Source of the DNA: Symsagittifera roscoffensis
Lineage: Eukaryota; Xenacoelomorpha; Acoela; Convolutidae
Assembly (NCBI RefSeq): GCF_963678635.1
Contig: NC_087067.1
Span: 30,232,401-30,296,400 of the forward strand
Reading direction: 5' to 3'
DNA length: 64,000 bases
Shown: positions 30,086-40,232 of the stretch, one piece after another
Numbering within the stretch: the first letter of the stretch is position 1
Layout: each line of letters opens with the position of its first letter
Notes under the pieces: model-generated
The model's database searches: none
What the model saw: the letters and a program-made list of their open reading frames with translations, nothing else
What the model was told of the DNA's origin: nothing
Program-made: the position numbers and the translations under genes

Positions 30086-31002
30086 AGCGAAAACTTACTA
30101 GGAGACAAAGCAAACGACAAAGAGAGAAAAAGGAAGAAATAATATAAGAAATCAGTTCAGTTAATCACGGAGCGATGAAGAAGATTGTTAACAGATGCAG
30201 TCAATATTTTTGAAATAGCTTTCTCATTTTGCGTGTTGTTGACTTGTGCAGTATTCTAAATTTAGTATTGTGCAGTATTCTAAATTTAGCAAGATAAAGA
30301 ACGTTATGTGCTTTAATATTTGGTGAAGGATTTTAATTTGAGCTCATGGTCTAGCAAAGAAAACTCACTTTTTCAGCAGTAACGATTCAATTCAATTATT
30401 GTTCCGAACTTTGTATAAGGGCGTTTTATTTTTTTTTACATTTGTTTTCACGCAAAATCATCTACCACGAATAATCATCAGAATGGGTTGTGTGAAATAT
30501 CATATTAAAGCCCTTTCAGTCGTGATTCAAACTTCCTTTAAAAGATTTGAAAAAAAAAATCAGTGTCGAGAAAAAGCGGTTTGAAATTTTTGTTTTTGGT
30601 CTTATTTCGAGCTAATACGTGAGAGTGCCGGCCTACAATAGCTTAATTAAGTTTAATTTGAGTCGTGAACATTTAGCTTCGCTCGAGTGAAATTGGCTTT
30701 CGGAATTCTTCAGCTCCACGCCATGTTGGAAATCAAAAACTTCAAAAATTAAAAAAAAAAATAAGAAAAAAGTTTGGTACATTTTTTTTACTATTTCTTT
30801 TTGTTTTTCTTGTCATTTTTGTACAAAAATTGTGTTCCAATTAGCCTAGTTTAGTATAAATGTCGAATATGCCTTTTATTTTTTGTCCAGATCTTTTTAT
30901 CACGCCGCGCAGATAAGAAACGACGCTAATTTGAAAAATCTTCTTCTTTGTATTTTTTTTAAAGTCAATGGTCGGAACATTCTGTGCACAGTAAATGGCT
31001 AT
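30086..31002. other. 3' flank of the cysteine-string gene
   Basis: AT-rich, without a gene. A 22-bp block (TTGTGCAGTATTCTAAATTT plus AG) is duplicated with a 24-bp period at 30244-30290. Bases 30999-31002 (CTAT) are the left target-site copy of the next element. Confidence 0.6.
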
Positions 31003-31159
31003 TGTTCTGATTTCAAATAGAAACAGAAACATGAATTATTTTATTGTGTTCACAAAATGTGACGCCGCCGCCACCACAAAAGAAATATGTTTTTATTCCC
31101 TTGCAAAAGGAAGGGAAATGCTATTGGAATAATTCGTATAACGTTTTAAGCATTGAGAA

Positions 31160-31300
31160 TTGAAACGACTATTCTCGTTCAATGCGAATAATAACGATTC
31201 CTCTCGTAAAGTACGAGCATACGAAACTTTCTTCTCGTAAAATACGAATGTACGAATAGAGAATACGAAGTTAAGAAGTAACTTCTCATTTGATACGAAA
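31160..31300 (+). promoter_or_regulatory. Repeated CTCGTA/TACGA motifs in U3
   Basis: Upstream of the TATA box, CTCGTAAAGTACGAG forms a perfect inverted repeat. Related half-sites (CTCGTAAAATACGAA, GTACGAATAGAG, GAATACGAAG, CTCGTTCAATGCGAATAA) recur every 15-30 bases. All three LTR copies in the window keep the cluster. It looks like a multi-site binding region for a dimeric activator; the factor is unknown. Confidence 0.5.
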
Positions 31301-31324
31301 AGTGGCGTGATTTCCCCATTTGAG

Positions 31325-31332
31325 TATAAATA
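31325..31332 (+). promoter_or_regulatory. LTR TATA box
   Basis: TATAAATA in the LTR, with initiation expected about 30 bases downstream. The same box is present in the 3' LTR, and as a diverged form (GTGTAAATAG) in the 40233 copy. Confidence 0.7.
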
Positions 31333-31637
31333 GAAGCTCAAAACTACGGGAATTCATTCCCAACAATATCTCTTCTAACACCAACACCACTCTCTTCAAC
31401 CACCCCCAACCAATCTCTAAAATAATATCTACTCTCAGTAAAAATATCTCTAATCTCACCGTTAAAATAGATATTGAGTCAAAAAGGCAACTTGCTGTAA
31501 ATTCATACTAACTTCTTTTCTAATAAAATATTTCTCAGCGAATTTTAGATTTACTTTCAAAGATAGAAAGTAGAAAGGACCCTTTATTCCTAGCAAGCGT
31601 TTTGTCCGACGTATATAGTTTTGCTAGCGTAATAAAT

Positions 31638-31655
31638 TGGTGCGACCAGTGAGGC
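31638..31655 (+). other. Primer-binding site
   Basis: TGGTGCGACCAGTGAGGC begins three bases after the LTR end, the normal place and first three bases for tRNA priming of minus-strand DNA. The tRNA identity was not determined. Confidence 0.6.
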
Positions 31656-31683
31656 AAGAGCAAATTTAGACGTTGAAACAATT

Positions 31684-32898
31684 ATGCAAGAGCAGTGTAA
31701 CGATACTGTAATCATAGATATCAGAAATTGCATAAAGCAAAACGAAAAGCCAGAAAGAAACAAAAAAAATCCTTATCGTGAAGAAAAAGGATTAAAAGCC
31801 TATATCAGACAGTTTGAATTATTATTCATTGAAGACCAACATGATCTTCTATGTATTAATGAATATAATGATGACTATACTAAGAGTCCAAAAATTTGCT
31901 TGCCCATCTGCCTAGTGCTAAACTGCTTTGAGTTAGCTCATAAGCATCCTCTTAGCGGTCATCACGGCGAAACAAAAACTTTGGAAATAATCAAAAGATA
32001 TTTCTATTGGCCCGGACTCTATAAATGGGTCAACATGCTTCTTCATGATTGCCTAGAATGTCAGAAAAATAAGCCTAAACGAAAAGACCTGAATGAAGCT
32101 CCATTACAACAATGGGGACAATTAGAAACAATTCCAATGAAAACGATCCACATTGATCATAAAGGTCCACTTAGACCATCAAGTCACGGCAAAAACTTTT
32201 GCTTAGTTGTGATAGATGCCTTCTCTAGATATCTTCAAGTCTATCCATGCACCCATGCAGACTCTAAGGAAACCATTAAGCTCTTAGAGAAATACATCAC
32301 AACATTTGGTATTCCACAACAAATTATTCATGATAATGGAAGTGCATTCATGAGTAATGACTTTGCTCATTGGTCCTCTGAATTGGGAATAACCCTGAGG
32401 CCAAAAACTACTTACTCGCCTTGGACTAACGGAAAAGTTGAAGTCCAGAATAAACATTTAACCCAGTACTTTCGACATTTCTTGAGTACCTCAGGCTCAA
32501 ACTGGTCTGAATTAACAAGTAAATTTGCTTTTGCACATAACACCGCCATTAATTCAAGTACAGGTTACACTCCATATGAGATTGTCTTTGGCATAAAACC
32601 TCAGGTTCCCCTTAGCCTTAAATTAGGCCTCTACCGCGACCAAAACAAAAGATGTACCTCTGAGTTTTGCGCTGGTCTCGAAAACCATGCTCATACCGAG
32701 CATAAGTCAAACAATGAGACCATAGATAGATTTCTAAAAAATCAAATTTCCGCCGAAATACTAAAAAGGGAAAATGATTTTAAGTTGATTTATAGTAACA
32801 CCTATACCCATTGCCGCCGCATCACTAATAAGGCCCACATGTTCCGAAATCAATTTAAATTAGGATGGCCTTTAAAAGAAGGCACAAAATGTTACTAG
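31684..32898 (+). CDS. Integrase (zinc-binding and catalytic core)
   Basis: A 404-residue ORF with ATG 50 bases after the LTR. An HHCC finger is seen at about 90-140 (AHKHPLSGHHGE ... CLECQKNK). The core has IHIDHKGPL (first Asp), IIHDNGSAF (second Asp) and NGKVEVQNKHL (Glu), with PKTTYSPWTNG and FAHNTAINSSTGYTP, as in Ty3/gypsy and retroviral integrases. The tail after about residue 395 is out of frame; the GPY/F module continues in the overlapping ORF at 32865. The first 60 residues are a remnant of the region before the finger. No protease or RT precedes it, so this ATG may simply be the first one after a deletion. Confidence 0.88.
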   Translation: MQEQCNDTVIIDIRNCIKQNEKPERNKKNPYREEKGLKAYIRQFELLFIEDQHDLLCINEYNDDYTKSPKICLPICLVLNCFELAHKHPLSGHHGETKTLEIIKRYFYWPGLYKWVNMLLHDCLECQKNKPKRKDLNEAPLQQWGQLETIPMKTIHIDHKGPLRPSSHGKNFCLVVIDAFSRYLQVYPCTHADSKETIKLLEKYITTFGIPQQIIHDNGSAFMSNDFAHWSSELGITLRPKTTYSPWTNGKVEVQNKHLTQYFRHFLSTSGSNWSELTSKFAFAHNTAINSSTGYTPYEIVFGIKPQVPLSLKLGLYRDQNKRCTSEFCAGLENHAHTEHKSNNETIDRFLKNQISAEILKRENDFKLIYSNTYTHCRRITNKAHMFRNQFKLGWPLKEGTKCY

Positions 32899-33752
32899 AA
32901 AATAGATCCAAACCACTATTGAAAAGTCAAAAGCTTTTGAATTTAAGATCTGGACCTTACACCGTAATTGAAAAAATCACGGAAGTAACATACGGAATTC
33001 AAAATGATTTCACTAACGAAAAAAAGATTGTCCACCGCAATCATATTGTTGAATACTTTCCTAAAGAACAACAAATGCCCAAGCTACTACAAGAGTACTC
33101 TAGTGATTTATTTTCAAGTGATTTTTATGATCATATAACAAATCATCAAATCGACTCTGATAATAAATCTAAACAGGTTGAAAATCTACAATACCAGTTT
33201 TGGCCAGTAGTCAACAATGGTTATCAGCAAATGACTGATCATAACCCTACAAATGAGGATCAAAATAAAACCATTGTACAAGAACAATCATTAGATTCAG
33301 GCAGAGAAACCATGCATCTAAGAACTTTGTTCGATGCGACTGCGATTGACCAGAATCTTAGACCTATTCGAAGTTCAACTCCTTATCCTGTTGATAAAAC
33401 CCCTAATCCTCCAACTAGTCAATCTAGTAGTTATGGCCACCGCCGCCTACCTAGCCGCAGTATAAGTCCTAATACTAGTCTCGCAAATGACTTTGGCCGC
33501 CGCCACCAAAATATAACAACACAATATAATACTCCCCGTGCTCCTGATATCCCTCGTTTATCTGAATCCTCAGAAAGCTTTACTGATGGAAAAAATATCC
33601 CTCATAGCTCTCAGGAAAGCTTCTATGAGGACACTCGATCCGCACCTGGATCACTTACTGAATCCAAAAAACCTAAACGGACAAGTCGTCCTACAAACTT
33701 TTATGGAACTACAATTCCATCTAGTTTAATTGGCAAATTTAAAAAGAAATAA
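32865..33752 (+). CDS. Integrase C-terminal GPY/F module and disordered Pol tail
   Basis: A 295-residue frame overlapping the integrase ORF by 34 bases. LLNLRSGPYTVIEKITEVTYGI is the GPY/F module, followed by a His-rich boundary (KKIVHRNHIVEYFP). The remaining 200 residues are Ser/Gln/Asn/Pro-rich and end in a short basic tail (GKFKKK). A one-base shift near 32870 joins it to the core. It was therefore one Pol protein. Confidence 0.75.
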   Translation: MAFKRRHKMLLENRSKPLLKSQKLLNLRSGPYTVIEKITEVTYGIQNDFTNEKKIVHRNHIVEYFPKEQQMPKLLQEYSSDLFSSDFYDHITNHQIDSDNKSKQVENLQYQFWPVVNNGYQQMTDHNPTNEDQNKTIVQEQSLDSGRETMHLRTLFDATAIDQNLRPIRSSTPYPVDKTPNPPTSQSSSYGHRRLPSRSISPNTSLANDFGRRHQNITTQYNTPRAPDIPRLSESSESFTDGKNIPHSSQESFYEDTRSAPGSLTESKKPKRTSRPTNFYGTTIPSSLIGKFKKK

Positions 33753-33897
33753 AAACACTAAACCATTTATTTGGCGCAACTAAATATTTTTTAAATTCTT
33801 TCTATTGGCCTTTTCTTTTTTTTCCTTCTCTCTTTCATAAATATTCCGTTTGTAATAAAACCACAAAACATCAAAAATAACATATTTACAAATAGAT

Positions 33898-34577
33898 TTA
33901 AAAATAACTTTTAGAAAGATAAGACTTTATATCCGTGTAAGATTTGACTAGTTTAACAGCCGCCATCTTTTCCAAAGAGTTTTCAGCGGCCCTACTCCGG
34001 CTCCTCACTGCAAACTGCAGCGCTGAATAAGGCCGCCACCAAGCTTGATATATTTCCTCCAACATGATATCCAGCTCTATCTTTTTTCTAAATTCTTCCT
34101 CTGTTGCTGGCTTTCTGAAGAATTCTTCTTGAAACTAAAACAAATTTGTATACTATTTCTATGTTGCCATGCCATTTAAAAAAAAAATTTTAAATTTGGT
34201 GTATTGTAAAACAAACTTACATCCTCTCCAAAGAATAAGGACAAAAAGTCCATTGTTTCTTGTGAAACCACATGGTCTCCACTCTATGGGCTCCGTAGTT
34301 TCTTGGCGAAGAACCTACTCTGAATTGAGCCCAGCTCAAATAATTCCTCGGTATTCAGTACCGGATACTTAAAGATATAACTCCGGTCCATAAATATCAT
34401 AAATTCCATAGGCGTTAAGTTTGCCCCTTTCTCTACTAGCCCGTCGTAGATTGCCACCCTTCTCTCGACTTCCTTGTCCTCCAGCAAGGCTTCATGTTTG
34501 AAATTTAGCTCATCCCGTAAGTTCAAAAACTTCTCCGGGAAGTCCACCAGATTATCTTCAGGATCGATAAAATTCAT
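33898..34577 (-). CDS. Antisense two-exon gene inside the env-bearing element
   Basis: On the minus strand, exon 1 runs from ATG at 34577 to 34221, ending GAGGAT|GTAAGT. Intron 34220-34135 (86 bases) ends TTGTTTTAG. Exon 2 is 34134-33898, ending TAA. The splice keeps frame, and coding continues for 79 codons after it. The protein is acidic to neutral and helical (DFPEKFLNLRDELNF, TPMEFMIFMDRSYIF, RKKIELDIMLEEIYQAWW), with a basic C-terminus. One in-frame TAG (34284-34286) interrupts exon 1, so this copy is either defective or a further splice is missed. A TATA-like CATAAAAG lies near 34668. I recognise no family. It lies opposite to integrase and env, between them. Confidence 0.55.
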
Positions 34578-34649
34578 TCTGGACGAAGTAAAAAATTTTT
34601 TTGAGGATAAAATACAGATAGTTAAAACTGAACGGAAACCAAACAAATG

Positions 34650-35097
34650 ATGTTGCTTTTAGTCCTCTTTTATGAAGAGATGTTTTTTTTCCTCCTCCAA
34701 TAGGGAAGGGAAATGCAGTTGTTAAAAATTAACATCAGCATAAACGAATAAAAATCATTTCACTGCTAGATCTCAACAAATCAAAACTAAGTGGAAAAAC
34801 CACGACATTAAACCAGAGTGGAAAAAACCACAACATTACAAAACGAATGGAGAAGGAATTACGACTTAAAAAGAGTCTTTTCCGAAAGACGCCGAATAAC
34901 AACGGCCAATCAGAGCTTAGATTTGCAAAAAAGCAAAAACAGCCTTCAAAAACTAACTGATATACAGTTGTTTTCATTCTTGCTCAATTCCACATCTTGC
35001 ATTCAAAACCTCCTCTCTCTCCAAAAAATAAATTTGCTGAATTCCTCAACAAAAATCGAAATCTAACTCAGATTTCCCATCACAAAAAATCCACAAA
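34650..35097. promoter_or_regulatory. Candidate divergent internal promoter region
   Basis: This AT-rich, noncoding interval separates the minus-strand gene (start 34577) from the plus-strand env/accessory start (35098). It contains a full CCAAT-box consensus (GGCCAATCAG, near 34908-34917) and TATA-like sequence facing the antisense gene. Pyrimidine-rich sequence precedes the plus-strand ATG. A short block near 34700 (GGGAAGGGAAATGC) resembles part of the LTR. An internal promoter is inferred; foamy viruses offer a known precedent. Confidence 0.35.
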
Positions 35098-38000
35098 ATG
35101 ACTAATCCAAATAGTGAACTAGAGGAAAGTGAACTAATGGACCAAGATCCTGTTCTAACCACTCTCGAGGAAATGCTTAAAGTGAGTACTTTTAAAAATT
35201 CTTTTGCTATCATTCACCACCAAAAAATAAATTTGCAAAAAAATTTATTTGGTTGGTCTTTTAACTGTAATAATACTTTCGAATCAAACCTCAGCATTTG
35301 ATCCGAAAGAACAATTAAATGCAAATACTGCAAGTAATCTTCGGGTTGCTCATTATGATTGTCAACTAATGACTTCTAACAAAATGTTCTCTCTAAATAA
35401 AGTAGCACCTTGCAAAGTCCAACCAGAAAATATTAAAGTAACCCATGCTTATGTTACTCTATATCAGACATTATCGCACAAAAGTAAATGCGACAATGTG
35501 TCGAATCAAACACCAATCAATGCGTTGGTTCTGCGATTCTTTTGATTCGAGTGGTATCGACGCTCGACAAAATATGATCACTACTGATCTCCATTTATCT
35601 GCCGATCAATGTAAATCGGCCGCCGACAGAGGCTATCTTAACCTAGGCTATGCTAGTATTGGAAATATTCCTTTCAAATTTAATGTTAAAACAGTAACTA
35701 ATGCCCATGCTGGCAAAGTTGACGGCAAACATCATAACGAATGTGATGGCCGTTCTTGGATTAAATTGGACACTTTTGAAACTTACATGCAAAATGTAAC
35801 TCTGACTGTTAACCTCAAAGATGGAACAGTCAATAATTGGCAAAACATTCCTTTGCCTTGTCCAGTGTCTACAAATGGATGTGAAACAACATCCTTAGAC
35901 GCTTTTGCTTATACTTGGGAAGAACCCAACAATTGCATTTTCACTGTTTTAAACAGATTTCCGGCTAAAATGATTCAAAACGAAGAATCATATTATATAA
36001 TTAAAGGCGATTCTAGCCCGTCTATTCATTCTACCCATACAAGGGATTCTCACAAATTTATGCTACAGGTGATGAATAAACCGCAATCTCTTTGTGGTCA
36101 TCCCAGAATAGTGTATCCAACTTCATATGATTCACTTTTTATTGCATACACTGAAGGTTTCAATATGGATACTGGAATCCAAGTTAAACCAACCCCAGAA
36201 ACGGGAAATATTCATAATGCCGGCCAACCAAATTCTACTTCTCTCACAACAAGTGATGATTTGCCGCCACTCAAATTTTCAACTCATCAAATTGACTACG
36301 AAGCTCATATAGGAACCAAATTGGACTATATTCTTTTTTATAGCTTCTACATGCTCAGAACGGCCGAGTTAGCCCTTCTGCAAAATCAATGTGAGCTAGA
36401 ACGCTCCTCAATATTAAATACTTTAATGCTTTCACTTGAAAGCCCACGTTTGGCTGGCTATATTCTAACCAAAAACCGCTCTATGTTCTTAGAGACCAAT
36501 GGCAATGTTGCCTGGCTCTACCATTGTCCGAAATTCTATTCACCTTTGCAATTAATGGATGAATGCTATAATCGCATTCCCATTATGTATAAGGAAAATA
36601 TTCGATGTGTCGATCCAATTACGCGACAAACTTTTCAGTCGGCAGATCTACAAGACTGCTCCGACAAACATTCGAATCTCTTTCAACTAGATGTTGATGA
36701 TGATAAGTCCTGGATTGAATTAACCCCTCAAATTACAAGGGTTACAGGACCATATCTCTTTAAACCAAAAGAGATAATTCAAAAGATTAAGCATTCTTTA
36801 GCCTCTAGACAAGGCGCTTCAATCTACACTTATGCTCAAATGCAAAAATTCTGGAATATGATTTCCGATAATTCAGAGATGAAAGGAATACTGCAAAAAG
36901 TATCCAGGTCCTTTCTAAATGCTAAAAATTATCTTTTCAAGGACTCATACAGCCCACTAGGCTCTTCGCAAACAATCTATTTGGACTATCTCATCTCTCC
37001 AAACTTTTGGAAAAACGAATACACCCGTATATTCGGGAAAGTACAATGCTATTTAGAAAAATGCGGAATAGTCTTCGCCTCTTTTCTATTTGTGAAATTC
37101 ATACTAGATTGCCTAGTATTCATAATAAAGGCTATGCATATTCACAAAATCACCGGCCGCTCACTAAACTTTGGCAAAGTATTGCTTGCCGCTTCATATA
37201 ATAAACTTTTCACTTCCATAGTGACCTCAATTTTCACTCAAGATGAGCAAACTGAAAAAATAGAACAAGAATGTGATCAAAAAATACAAGCTCCTCTTTT
37301 AGAGGAAATTGATAAAATAAACCAGGATCGCATGTATCCTCACATCCAATTAACAAGTTTTGAGAGAAGAACTCAAAACTTGGATCACCCAATAAACCCA
37401 GTCTAATAAAAAAATTCTTCTGTTCTAGGATATACCAACTGATTCAACTATGGACGCAACACTTGATGACGACTTGAGAGATTTTGAGGACCTTCTCTCA
37501 CTCCTGCCACCAACTGATCCACTGGACTCGCAGATTTCAGCACTCACTCAACAACCAACTGATTCTACTACTACAACACCCACTGCAAAGCCGACCTCAA
37601 CACGATCCTTCGTTGAGCCACTTCTTCAAACCAATTCAGCTGTCCCAATAACTACAGCATCAAAGCCACCACCCCTAAAAATTTCACCCCCTGATTTAAA
37701 AATACCCCTGGTTCCCTCGAATTCCAAAATTAAAAAGCGAACCCAGATTGTAAGACCATATAAGATACTAACGGCAAATACGCCGGTATCAACGTCTCAA
37801 TATCCAATGACCATTAGGCGACAGCCCTTGCACCCCACTGAGTTAAACACTAAATTACATATTCAGTTAGAAAGGGAACGATACATTAATTCTAACAGCC
37901 ATCCCGGCTTCGATATGGATTTCAAGTATGCTTTGAATCCATTAATCAATCGTTTTAAATTAGAAGCCTATCACCCTATAAAAAAAATGTACTCCATAAC

Positions 38001-38207
38001 TAATTCTCTTCTTGAATATCAAAAAATCTATGTCCCAGCAAAATATCTGACAGCAAAATTACAAACCCCAAGTTAGATGACTATACTGAGCAAATTCAGC
38101 GCAGTCATATCCATGAAACGCATCAAATCCGGGAGCTGAAAAAGCAAATCCACAATTTGAAAACAAGAAATCACCAACTTATAGCCCGGTTGGAAGGAAA
38201 ATTGTAA
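35098..38207 (+). CDS. Spliced accessory protein with acidic activation-like N-terminus; its intron contains env
   Basis: Exon 1 (35098-35181) encodes 28 acidic residues and ends CTTAAA|GTGAGT. Exon 2 starts at 37429 after TTCTGTTCTAG. The join preserves frame and runs to TAG at 38074-38076, about 243 residues. Exon 2 opens with a Ser/Thr/Asp then acidic-hydrophobic segment (DDDLRDFEDLLSLLPP), typical in composition of transcriptional activation domains. Next come a Pro/Thr/Ser linker, a basic patch (KIKKRTQIVRPYK) and a globular part. A different frame continues to TAA at 38207 and encodes a coiled coil (IRELKKQIHNLKTRNHQL). A shift at an A6 run near 38020 would attach it. The layout recalls Tat/Rev or Tas of complex retroviruses. 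A trans-activator function is inferred from layout and composition only. Confidence 0.55.
35249..37406 (+). CDS. Env-like membrane glycoprotein (two overlapping frames)
   Basis: The first frame (35249-35545) starts with a hydrophobic signal-like stretch (VGLLTVIIL) followed by HYDCQLMTSNK. It shifts near 35467 into a 653-residue frame (35445-37406). The ectodomain has many cysteines and N-glycosylation sites. The C-terminus has a transmembrane segment (CGIVFASFLFVKFILDCLVF) and a 100-residue cytoplasmic tail. The pattern of an early cysteine, a CRIK...WFCDSF segment and a DQCKSA segment suggests, from memory of family style, the glycoprotein type shared by chuviruses and some invertebrate LTR elements. 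The upstream 28-residue leader at 35098 may be translated with it, but an A7 run near 35237-35243 breaks that frame. It sits in the intron of the accessory gene. Broken in this copy. Confidence 0.65.
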
Positions 38208-38705
38208 AAATTTATCCTTTCATTTAAACATTTATTCTTTCGTTTTATATAGCTATGTAGTATAGCTATTAATTTCCTTTCTCAACAATTTTGACTTTTA
38301 TAAAAACACAAAAAATACCCCCTTTGTATGAACCAGTCCTCCCCTTATTACGCGTATGGACATCCACTTCACATACTTTAGGAAAAAAAGGAGACTTCGG
38401 AAAAAGAATGTTCAAAGAATAAAACTAACCTTCAAACTTTTGAGAAACAAATAATTTTGATCTATTCAATTTTATAGTTAAATCTTTTGGTTGTGTAAAC
38501 TCTATTTTGATTTATAAATGTAACTGATGTATTTATATTCATTCAAGCCTGACTCAAAGTATCAGTTGTTCAAAAACATCTGCTACCTGTAATACCAACA
38601 AAATTTTGAACCAACTTTATGAGATTGAAAGAAAAAGCTTCGATCGATCAACAATTACCCCACTATTCAAGTGAAAGTAATAAAAATGAAAGTTTCAGTT
38701 TTTTT

Positions 38706-38729
38706 CCTCTCCAAATAGGAGGATGGATA
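38706..38729 (+). other. Polypurine tract region
   Basis: AAATAGGAGGATGGATA lies immediately before the 3' LTR, the expected place for the plus-strand primer. Only moderately purine-pure. Confidence 0.4.
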
Positions 38730-39361
38730 TGTTCTGATTTCAAATAAAAACAGAAACATGAATTATTTTATTGCGTTCACAAAATGTGACGCCGCCGCCA
38801 CCACAATAGAAATATGTTTTTATTCCCTTGCAAAAGGAAGGGAAATGCTATTGGAATAATTCGTATAACGTTTTAAGCATTGAGAATTGAAACGACTATT
38901 CTCGTTCAATGCGAATAATAACGATTCCTCTCGTAAAGTACGAGCATACGAAACTTTCTTCTCGTAAAATACGAATGTACGAATAGAGAATACGAAGTTA
39001 AGAAGTAACTTCTCATTTGATACGAAAAGTGGCGTGATTTCCCCATTTGAGTATAAATAGAAGCTCAAAACTACGGGAATTCATTCCCAACAATATCTCT
39101 TCTAACACCAACACCACTCTCTTCAACCACCCCCAACCAATCTCTAAAATAATATCTACTCTCAGTAAAAATATCTCTAATCTCACCGTTAAAATAGAAA
39201 TTGAGTCAAAAAGGCAACTTGCTGTAAATTCATACTAACTTCTTTTCTAATAAAATATTTCTCAGCGAATTTTAGATTTACTTTCTAAGATAGAAAGTAG
39301 AAAGGACCCTTTATTCCTAGCAAGCGTTTTGTCCGACGTATATAGTTTTGCTAGCGTAATA
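38730..39361 (+). repeat. 3' LTR of the env-bearing element
   Basis: It has the same 632-bp length as the 5' LTR, with five substitutions and no indels. It is followed directly by CTAT, the right target-site copy. Confidence 0.95.
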
Positions 39362-39365
39362 CTAT

Positions 39366-40232
39366 CCTTGTTAATGTCTGGGTTTTTACATGGGGAACTT
39401 TCGAAGCTCAGTTAGAATTTATCAAATAAACTAATTCAAAAATTGATGGAAAGGGTTGTGGAAGTATGCTCTTGCACTTCTTCGTTTTAATCTCAATTAA
39501 AACTAAAAGTAGGAGAATCAACCTCAATTTGTTGAGCTACGCCAGCCACTGGCTGTACGCGCATATTATACCAACGAAAACGTTGACCTTGAAAGTCATA
39601 TGGCGTTACGTAATATTGATATACGACATTTAGGCTTATATAATGACCTCTTCTCAGCATTCTTCAATTAATTTTAAAATAGTAACAATATCAATGAAAT
39701 TTCCTGCATAACAGTATAAATAATAAGTTTGTAAACGAAACGTTTCAGTTTCATTAGCCTGAAGGTTATTAGCTACCATCTTCTATCCTTCTTCCTCCCT
39801 CAGCCAGTGGATTGTAGACTCTTAACTGCCCTACAGATTTTCTAGCTCTTCAGAAATCAGCTTTTGGTCGTCTTGATCATACTGATGGCTGAAATTTCAT
39901 CCGCGATTTCACCGAGGTCATCCGCTGCGAATGGATCACTTGAGTTCCCGCTATGTAAGGCGACTCCGCTCTATGTTAGCCATCTCCGCTGTCCCGTGAA
40001 TCATCAATGCCAAGGGTGTCGACTCTTCTACTCTCACCTTTGGCTCCTCCGCCTTCGACTGTTTTAGGTTCACAAATGTTTGCATTTTAGCTGGAATAGC
40101 CAGAGGTGTACTTTGAATAACGACTTCTGAAGAGCCGACCGGTTTGACTGGCGTATGAACTTCGATTCGGCGAGAAATCGGTACCGACATTATCGACTGT
40201 GATTTAATTCTGTCCAGCAATTACCTTCCCGG
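39366..40232. other. Spacer between the two related LTR elements, with an unassigned minus-strand open frame
   Basis: The left half is AT-rich with nothing recognised. At 39951-40220 (minus) an 89-residue frame (MLDRIKSQSIMSVPISRR, then Pro/Val/Glu-rich) lies in a locally GC-richer patch. It could be an exon of a host gene or an old repeat, cut off by the LTR at 40233. No homology recognised. Confidence 0.3.

Larger units (their letters stand above)
31003..31634 (+). repeat. 5' LTR of the env-bearing element
   Basis: It starts TGTTCTGATTTC and ends GCGTAATA. A TATA box (TATAAATA, 31325-31332) and a polyadenylation signal (AATAAA near 31523) lie in the expected order for U3-R-U5. The matching LTR is at 38730-39361; a truncated relative is at 40233. 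The small minus-strand ORF inside it is conserved only because the LTR is duplicated. Confidence 0.95.
31003..39361 (+). mobile_element. Env-bearing gypsy-like LTR element lacking gag to RNase H (8.36 kb)
   Basis: Two 632-bp LTRs differ at five positions and are flanked by a CTAT duplication (30999-31002 and 39362-39365), so the insertion is recent and complete at its ends. Between them lie a primer-binding site, integrase, the Pol tail, a minus-strand two-exon gene, an env-like gene and a spliced accessory gene. Gag, protease, RT and RNase H are absent: integrase begins 50 bases after the LTR. The copy therefore cannot move by itself and may have been mobilised in trans. Env and integrase tail each carry a frameshift. 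A decayed relative with the missing 5' half lies at 40233-44430. Confidence 0.9.

Noticed and set aside
31093-31341. 82-residue minus-strand ORF repeated identically at 38820-39068
   Set aside because: Both lie in the LTR; identity reflects LTR duplication, and the reading is interrupted in the third LTR at 40233.
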